Source: Halorubrum californiense DSM 19288 (GTDB taxonomy: Archaea; Halobacteriota; Halobacteria; Halobacteriales; Haloferacaceae). From it: DNA of 35,092 bases. Position numbers and translations under genes: made by a program. Positions within the stretch are counted from its first letter, which is position 1; each line of letters starts with the position of its first letter. Shown piece after piece: positions 31,311 through 35,092 of this stretch. The stretch is taken from assembly GCF_000336875.1 (NCBI RefSeq), contig NZ_AOJK01000072.1, positions 66,776-101,867 on the forward strand, read 5' to 3'. Below the pieces are notes generated by a model, which saw nothing but the letters and a program-made list of their open reading frames with translations, ran no database searches and was not told where the DNA came from.

Positions 31311-33506
31311 ATGCCGCTGGGATCGTCACCTCCCCCCGACGACTTCTTCGCCTCCTTCGTCGAGGAGTGTGCCGACCCGGTCGTCTCGCTCGACGAAGCG
31401 GGGACGATACTGTACGCGAACCCCGCGGCCGAGGCGGCGCTCGGCTACGAGCCGACCGAGCTCCGCGGCCGCACGCTCGCCTCCCTCGTCGCGTCCGAGA
31501 CGGCGGACGAGCGGACGCGGTCGGTCCGCGAGCGACTCGCGGAGGTCGAAGGGCTCCCCGATCGCGGGAGCGTCTCGGTCCCGGTCCGACACGCGGACGG
31601 CCACACGGTGACGTTTTCCGTGCGGTTTCACGAGCACGCCCCCGGCGGGGATACCGAGGGGCGCGACGGGGGCGACTCCCCCGACGCGGCAGGAGCCGGA
31701 CCCGACGCCGTCTACACCGGGATCTTCCGCGACGGCGTCGAGGAGGTCGGCGGTGCGGTGACGGAGACGTTCCGCAACCTCGTCGAACACGCCGGCCACG
31801 CGATCTACGTCACCGACGCCGACGGGACGATCGAGTACGTCAACCCGGCGTTCACCGACCACACCGGGTACGACGTCGACGAGGCGCTGGGGGAGACGCC
31901 AGCGATCCTCAACTCCGGCGAGATGCCGGACGAGTACTTCGACACGCTGTGGTCGACGCTCCGGGACGGCGAGGTGTGGGAGGAGGAGATCGTCGACCGG
32001 CGGCACGACGGCGAGCTGTACCACGCCCATCAGACGATCGCGCCCGTCGCTGACGACGACGGCGAAGTCTCGCGGTTCGTCGCCATCCAGACGGACATCA
32101 CCGATCGGAAGGCCGCGATGGGGCGGCTGAAGCAGTACCGCGACGTCGTCGAACGGCTCGACGACCCTGTCCTCCTCCAGAACCGCGACGGCGAGTTCGA
32201 ACTGCTGAACGAGGCCGTAAGCGAATTCGCTGGGGTCGACCGCGAGACGCTGTACGGCACCGACGAGTTCGCGTTCATGGACACGGAGACCGCGGCCGAG
32301 GTCGACGAGCGCCGGCGAAGCGTGCTCGACGCCGAGGAGATGGTCGAGTACGAGGTCTCGCCGACGTTTCCGGAGAGCGGACGGGAGGCGACGTTCAGCA
32401 CGCAGCGGTACCCCTACTACGACGCGGACGGAGAGTTGGCCGGCACTTTCGCCATCTGCCGGAACGTCACCGACCGGAAAGAGCGCGAACGCGACTTGGA
32501 GCGGTACGAGCGCGCGATCAACGGCGCGACGGACCTCATCGCCGCGGTCGACCGCGACGGGCGACTCCTGTTCGCGAACCCGCAGTACCGCGAGTACCAC
32601 GGGCTCGGCGACAGCGACGTGACGGACCTGACGCTCGCCGACGTCGTCCCAGCCGACAGCTACGAGGACGTCGAGCGACAGGTGGAACGCGCGCTCCGGG
32701 GCGAGTCGGTGGAGTACCGGACGACGCGGACGCACCCGACCCGCGGCAGGCGGACGTTCGACGTTCGGTACTACCCGCTCGGAAGCCCCGACGACGGGGA
32801 GCCCGCCGGGGTCGTCGGCGTGCTTCGGGACGTGACCGACAGCGAGAACCGCGCGCGACAGCTTCGGGTCGTCGACCGGATCCTCCAGCACAACCTCCGG
32901 AACGCGCTGACGGTCGTTCGGGGGCGGGCGGAACAGATCGCTGCGGGGAACGTCGACTCCGCGGACGCGGCCGAGTACGTCCTGTCCCGGGCCGACGACC
33001 TCCTGGAGACGAGCGAGAAGGCCCACCACATCACCGAGGTACTGAGCGACGCGCCGGAGACCGAACCGGTCGACGTCGGGCGCATCGCCCGAGAAGTGGT
33101 CACGGCGCGGACCGAGGAGTTCCCGCACGCGACGATAGCGGCGTCGACGCCGGAGGACGGCGTCGCGACGGCGTCCGCGACGTCCTGGCTCTCCCGAGCC
33201 ATGAACGAACTGGTCCGGAACGCCGTCGAACACCACGACCGCGACCGGCCGACGGTCACGGTGTCGGTCGAAGCCCGCCCCGACGGGGTCGAGATCCGCG
33301 TCGAGGACGACGGACCGGGACTGACCGGCATGAACCGAGACGTCCTCGTCGACGGGACGGCGGTCGACGCGCTGTACCACGGCAGCGGTCTCGGGCTGTG
33401 GCTCGTCTACTGGGTCGTCCAGCAGTCCGGCGGCTCCGCGGCGGTCGCGGACGCGGAGCCCCGCGGCACCGTCGTGACGCTCACCTTCCCCCGAGCCGAC
33501 GACTGA
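31311..33506 (+). CDS. Cytoplasmic PAS-domain histidine kinase (four PAS)
   Basis: A 731-residue sensor kinase without membrane helices. Four PAS domains lie at about residues 16-140, 152-265, 272-388 and 395-510, most closing with a D(V/I)T linker (for example AICRNVTDRK and VGVLRDVTDS). PAS2, YVTDADGTIEYVNPAFTDHTGYD, is the most canonical. A short dimerisation helix bears the phospho-acceptor His527 in RILQHNLRNALTVVRG, the haloarchaeal-type H-box. The ATPase domain has N-box NELVRNAVEHH, G1 VEDDGPGLTGMN and G2 HGSGLGLWLVYW. It is probably a redox, light or ligand sensor feeding an unlinked regulator; no receiver domain is adjacent. A second kinase in the window (5233) has a different membrane sensor. 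Confidence 0.93.
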   Translation: MPLGSSPPPDDFFASFVEECADPVVSLDEAGTILYANPAAEAALGYEPTELRGRTLASLVASETADERTRSVRERLAEVEGLPDRGSVSVPVRHADGHTVTFSVRFHEHAPGGDTEGRDGGDSPDAAGAGPDAVYTGIFRDGVEEVGGAVTETFRNLVEHAGHAIYVTDADGTIEYVNPAFTDHTGYDVDEALGETPAILNSGEMPDEYFDTLWSTLRDGEVWEEEIVDRRHDGELYHAHQTIAPVADDDGEVSRFVAIQTDITDRKAAMGRLKQYRDVVERLDDPVLLQNRDGEFELLNEAVSEFAGVDRETLYGTDEFAFMDTETAAEVDERRRSVLDAEEMVEYEVSPTFPESGREATFSTQRYPYYDADGELAGTFAICRNVTDRKERERDLERYERAINGATDLIAAVDRDGRLLFANPQYREYHGLGDSDVTDLTLADVVPADSYEDVERQVERALRGESVEYRTTRTHPTRGRRTFDVRYYPLGSPDDGEPAGVVGVLRDVTDSENRARQLRVVDRILQHNLRNALTVVRGRAEQIAAGNVDSADAAEYVLSRADDLLETSEKAHHITEVLSDAPETEPVDVGRIAREVVTARTEEFPHATIAASTPEDGVATASATSWLSRAMNELVRNAVEHHDRDRPTVTVSVEARPDGVEIRVEDDGPGLTGMNRDVLVDGTAVDALYHGSGLGLWLVYWVVQQSGGSAAVADAEPRGTVVTLTFPRADD

Positions 33507-33598
33507 AACGCCGCCGTCGCGTTCGCGCGGCGAGCGCGCCGACCCGGAGCGACGCCCGCCGCGAAACGCTTATGATTAATCGTGTCATACGATACCAC

Positions 33599-33814
33599 AT
33601 GTCACTTAGAGACACCGGGCGACGGCTGCGACTCCGACGCACCGGCCGCGTCCCGGCGGACGCCCGGGTCCGTCACTACGACGAACTGAACGACGACGAG
33701 CAGGGGATCGTCCGAGAGCTGGCGGGCGAGCCGTGGACGGCGCCCGAGACGGGGGACCTTGACGACGGCGACGTGGTGAAGTTCACCGACTACTATCTGG
33801 TTCGGTCGCGGTGA
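33599..33814 (+). CDS. Small haloarchaeal protein of unknown function
   Basis: A 71-residue protein. The N-terminus is basic (MSLRDTGRRLRLRRTGRVPAD) and the C-terminus forms a likely small beta sheet with LDDGDVVKFTDYYLVRSR. The central helix DELNDDEQGIVRELAG is acidic. No known motif is visible. A TATA-like ttatgattaa is centred about 25 bp upstream of the ATG at 33599 and overlaps an alternative ATG at 33572, so the shorter form is favoured. It lies between the PAS kinase and the small paralogue gene, apparently with its own promoter. Confidence 0.68.
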   Translation: MSLRDTGRRLRLRRTGRVPADARVRHYDELNDDEQGIVRELAGEPWTAPETGDLDDGDVVKFTDYYLVRSR

Positions 33815-33931
33815 GCGCGGTCGCGGCGAGTGCCGTCGAGACGGAGAGCTGTCGGTCGCGAAGCGGGAGCGGTCGGGCCCCGGCGGCCCGGAAGCGAAGT
33901 TGTTTTCGCCGGTCGGGGGCAAGCGGGACGT

Positions 33932-34348
33932 ATGGACAGCGGCGGATCTACAGACATGACGCTGGCGTTCGAGTTGGAGGCGCTGAAAGCGCTCGCGGAC
34001 CCCAACGCGGTGTTCAACAACGCCCGGCAGTGGACCGAGTACGTCGGGGTCGTCAGCGAGAAGCCCACCTACGTCGTCACGAACTTCACGCGGAAACACC
34101 GCGTGCGACAGGACTTCTTCTCCGGCCCGCGCGGCGTCGAGGAGAGCCTCAAGAACATCAGCGGCCAGTTCGACACCGACCGCCACGTGTTCGTGGGGGT
34201 CGACGAGGACGACGAGGCGGTCGCCGAGGCGACGGACTGGGAGTTCCTCCACGTCGAGGACGCCGCCGAGGCCGCGGGGTGGACGCTCGCGACCGGCGAG
34301 GCCGAAGAGGAAGCGGCCGAAGAGAAGGCCCGAGACGACTGGCCCTGA
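33932..34348 (+). CDS. Haloarchaeal protein, paralogue of 17914-18381 (possibly DUF7124)
   Basis: A 138-residue acidic soluble protein of the same family as the one at 17914. It shares the opening (MTLAFELEALKALADPNAVF...WTEYVGVV), the central RHVFVGVDEDDEAVAE and the end WEFLHVEDAAEAAGWTLA. It differs in the middle, which here contains FTRKHRVRQDFFSGPRGVEESLKNI, a long basic-acidic helix pair absent from the shorter insert of the relative. It ends in a disordered acidic tail rather than the basic tail seen in the other copy. The divergent tails suggest different partners. Function unknown. The frame extends further 5', but the ATG at 33932 aligns with the paralogue's start. Confidence 0.78.
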   Translation: MDSGGSTDMTLAFELEALKALADPNAVFNNARQWTEYVGVVSEKPTYVVTNFTRKHRVRQDFFSGPRGVEESLKNISGQFDTDRHVFVGVDEDDEAVAEATDWEFLHVEDAAEAAGWTLATGEAEEEAAEEKARDDWP

Positions 34349-34456
34349 ACGGTCGGACCGACTCGCGGCGAGGACCGATTTGGCGGGTACCGCGAGGGAA
34401 GCATCGCAGCGTCCACGACCGGGAGGTGTTTTCACGATGGCGACGAACGCGGATCC

Positions 34457-35092
34457 ATGACCGATCACGACGACGACCACGGCCACGGCCACCACGGCGA
34501 CCATGACGACGACCACGGCCACGACCATCATCACCACGACGTCGACTCCGTCGCGGCCGCGGTGGTCACGGTGTCCTCCTCGCGCACCACGGACGACGAC
34601 CCGGCCGGCGACTACATCGCGGACTGCTTCAGAGCGGCGGGCCACGAGGTCGTCGTCCGCGAGCTAATCGGTGACGACTACGACAGCGTTCAGGGGACCG
34701 TCGACCGCCTCACCCGCCGGAAGGACACCGACGTCGTGGTGACCACGGGCGGGACGGGCGTCACGCCGGACGACGTCACGCCGGAAGCGGTCCGCGGACT
34801 GTTCGCGAAGCGGCTCCCCGGGTTCGGCGAGCTGTTCCGCCGGCTCTCCTACGAGGAGGTCGGCACGCGGACCATCGGGTCGCGCGCGACCGCCGGGGTC
34901 GTCTCCGCCACGCCGGTGTTCTGTCTCCCGGGCTCGGAGAACGCGGTCCGGCTCGGAGTCGACGAGATACTCCTCGCGGAGGTCGGGCACCTCGTCGGAC
35001 TCGCCAGCCGGGGGCTCGACGACGAGGAGGCGAGCGAAGACACTCCGAGCGAAAACGAGTCGAGCGAAAACGAGGACGCGGCGGGCGAAGAG
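34457..35092 (+). CDS. moaB: MoaB/MogA-type molybdopterin adenylyltransferase with His-rich N-terminus (partial)
   Basis: At least 212 codons are open to the window edge with no stop. The MoCF_biosynth core starts near residue 30 (VAAAVVTVSSSRTTDDDPAG) and has the nucleotide/pterin motif DVVVTTGGTGVTPDDVTPEAV, the loop ELFRRLSYEEVGTRTIGSRATAG and FCLPGSENAVRLG, all characteristic of MoaB/MogA, which adenylylates molybdopterin before MoeA acts. Residues 1-28 are an Asp/His tract (HGHGHHGDHDDDHGHDHHHH) with about 12 histidines. The C-terminus ends in an acidic tail reading DDEEASEDTPSENESSENED and is probably near complete. Together with the two moeA genes this gives most of the insertion branch of Moco synthesis. 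Confidence 0.9.
   Translation, partial: MTDHDDDHGHGHHGDHDDDHGHDHHHHDVDSVAAAVVTVSSSRTTDDDPAGDYIADCFRAAGHEVVVRELIGDDYDSVQGTVDRLTRRKDTDVVVTTGGTGVTPDDVTPEAVRGLFAKRLPGFGELFRRLSYEEVGTRTIGSRATAGVVSATPVFCLPGSENAVRLGVDEILLAEVGHLVGLASRGLDDEEASEDTPSENESSENEDAAGEE

Overview
The window is about 35 kb of GC-rich DNA from a haloarchaeon. The encoded proteins are strongly acidic, coding strands are dense in GAC/GAG, and many genes have a TATA-like box about 25-28 bp upstream of the start codon, as expected for leaderless archaeal transcripts. Archaeal ribosomal protein S6e, siroheme-dependent heme synthesis and several halobacterial-only families agree. The gene content resembles Halorubrum, but the genus is an inference from memory and not from any search.

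Layout, left to right. 144-3261 (minus) is a three-gene, stop/start-overlapped operon for siroheme and heme: a two-domain siroheme decarboxylase (AhbA/AhbB type), a precorrin-2 dehydrogenase and glutamyl-tRNA reductase. 3350-5087 (minus) holds a small haloarchaeal protein, S6e and a lipoate-ligase-like protein. 5233-8460 (plus) holds a membrane histidine kinase translationally coupled to an M23-like protein, then a hotdog thioesterase. 8430-11653 (minus) has two tandem moeA genes, one carrying a binding-protein-like C-terminal domain. 11738-13831 (minus) holds a PHP phosphoesterase and a four-TM protein. 13963-16979 (plus) runs from a zinc-ribbon peptide through two very acidic proteins to a nucleoside deaminase and a PfkB sugar kinase, facing a BtpA-family protein. 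17914-20605 has a small protein with a paralogue at 33.9 kb, a pterin carbinolamine dehydratase, an EVE-like protein, a P-loop ATPase and its coupled partner.

The most interesting part is the gene-poor stretch 20606-22282, which flanks the superoxide dismutase gene. It holds an array of perfect hairpins, a candidate minus-strand structured RNA whose 5' and 3' ends pair over 27 bp, two copies of a TATA-preceded start sequence (a third lies at the window's left edge), a long tRNA-tailed hairpin and a tRNA-Ser(UGA) gene. None of this is explained by protein genes.

The right third (22435-35092) has a DUF2064-like protein, a type I IPP isomerase lacking its catalytic cysteine, an AAA ATPase with a His-rich tail, a methyltransferase, a GNAT enzyme, TspO, an AI-2E/PerM membrane protein, a DUF6149-like and a DUF1684 protein, an FAD/NAD(P) oxidoreductase, a four-PAS histidine kinase, two small proteins and a MoaB-type protein with a His-rich N-terminus that runs off the end. 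I see no insertion-sequence transposase, integrase, CRISPR array or rRNA.
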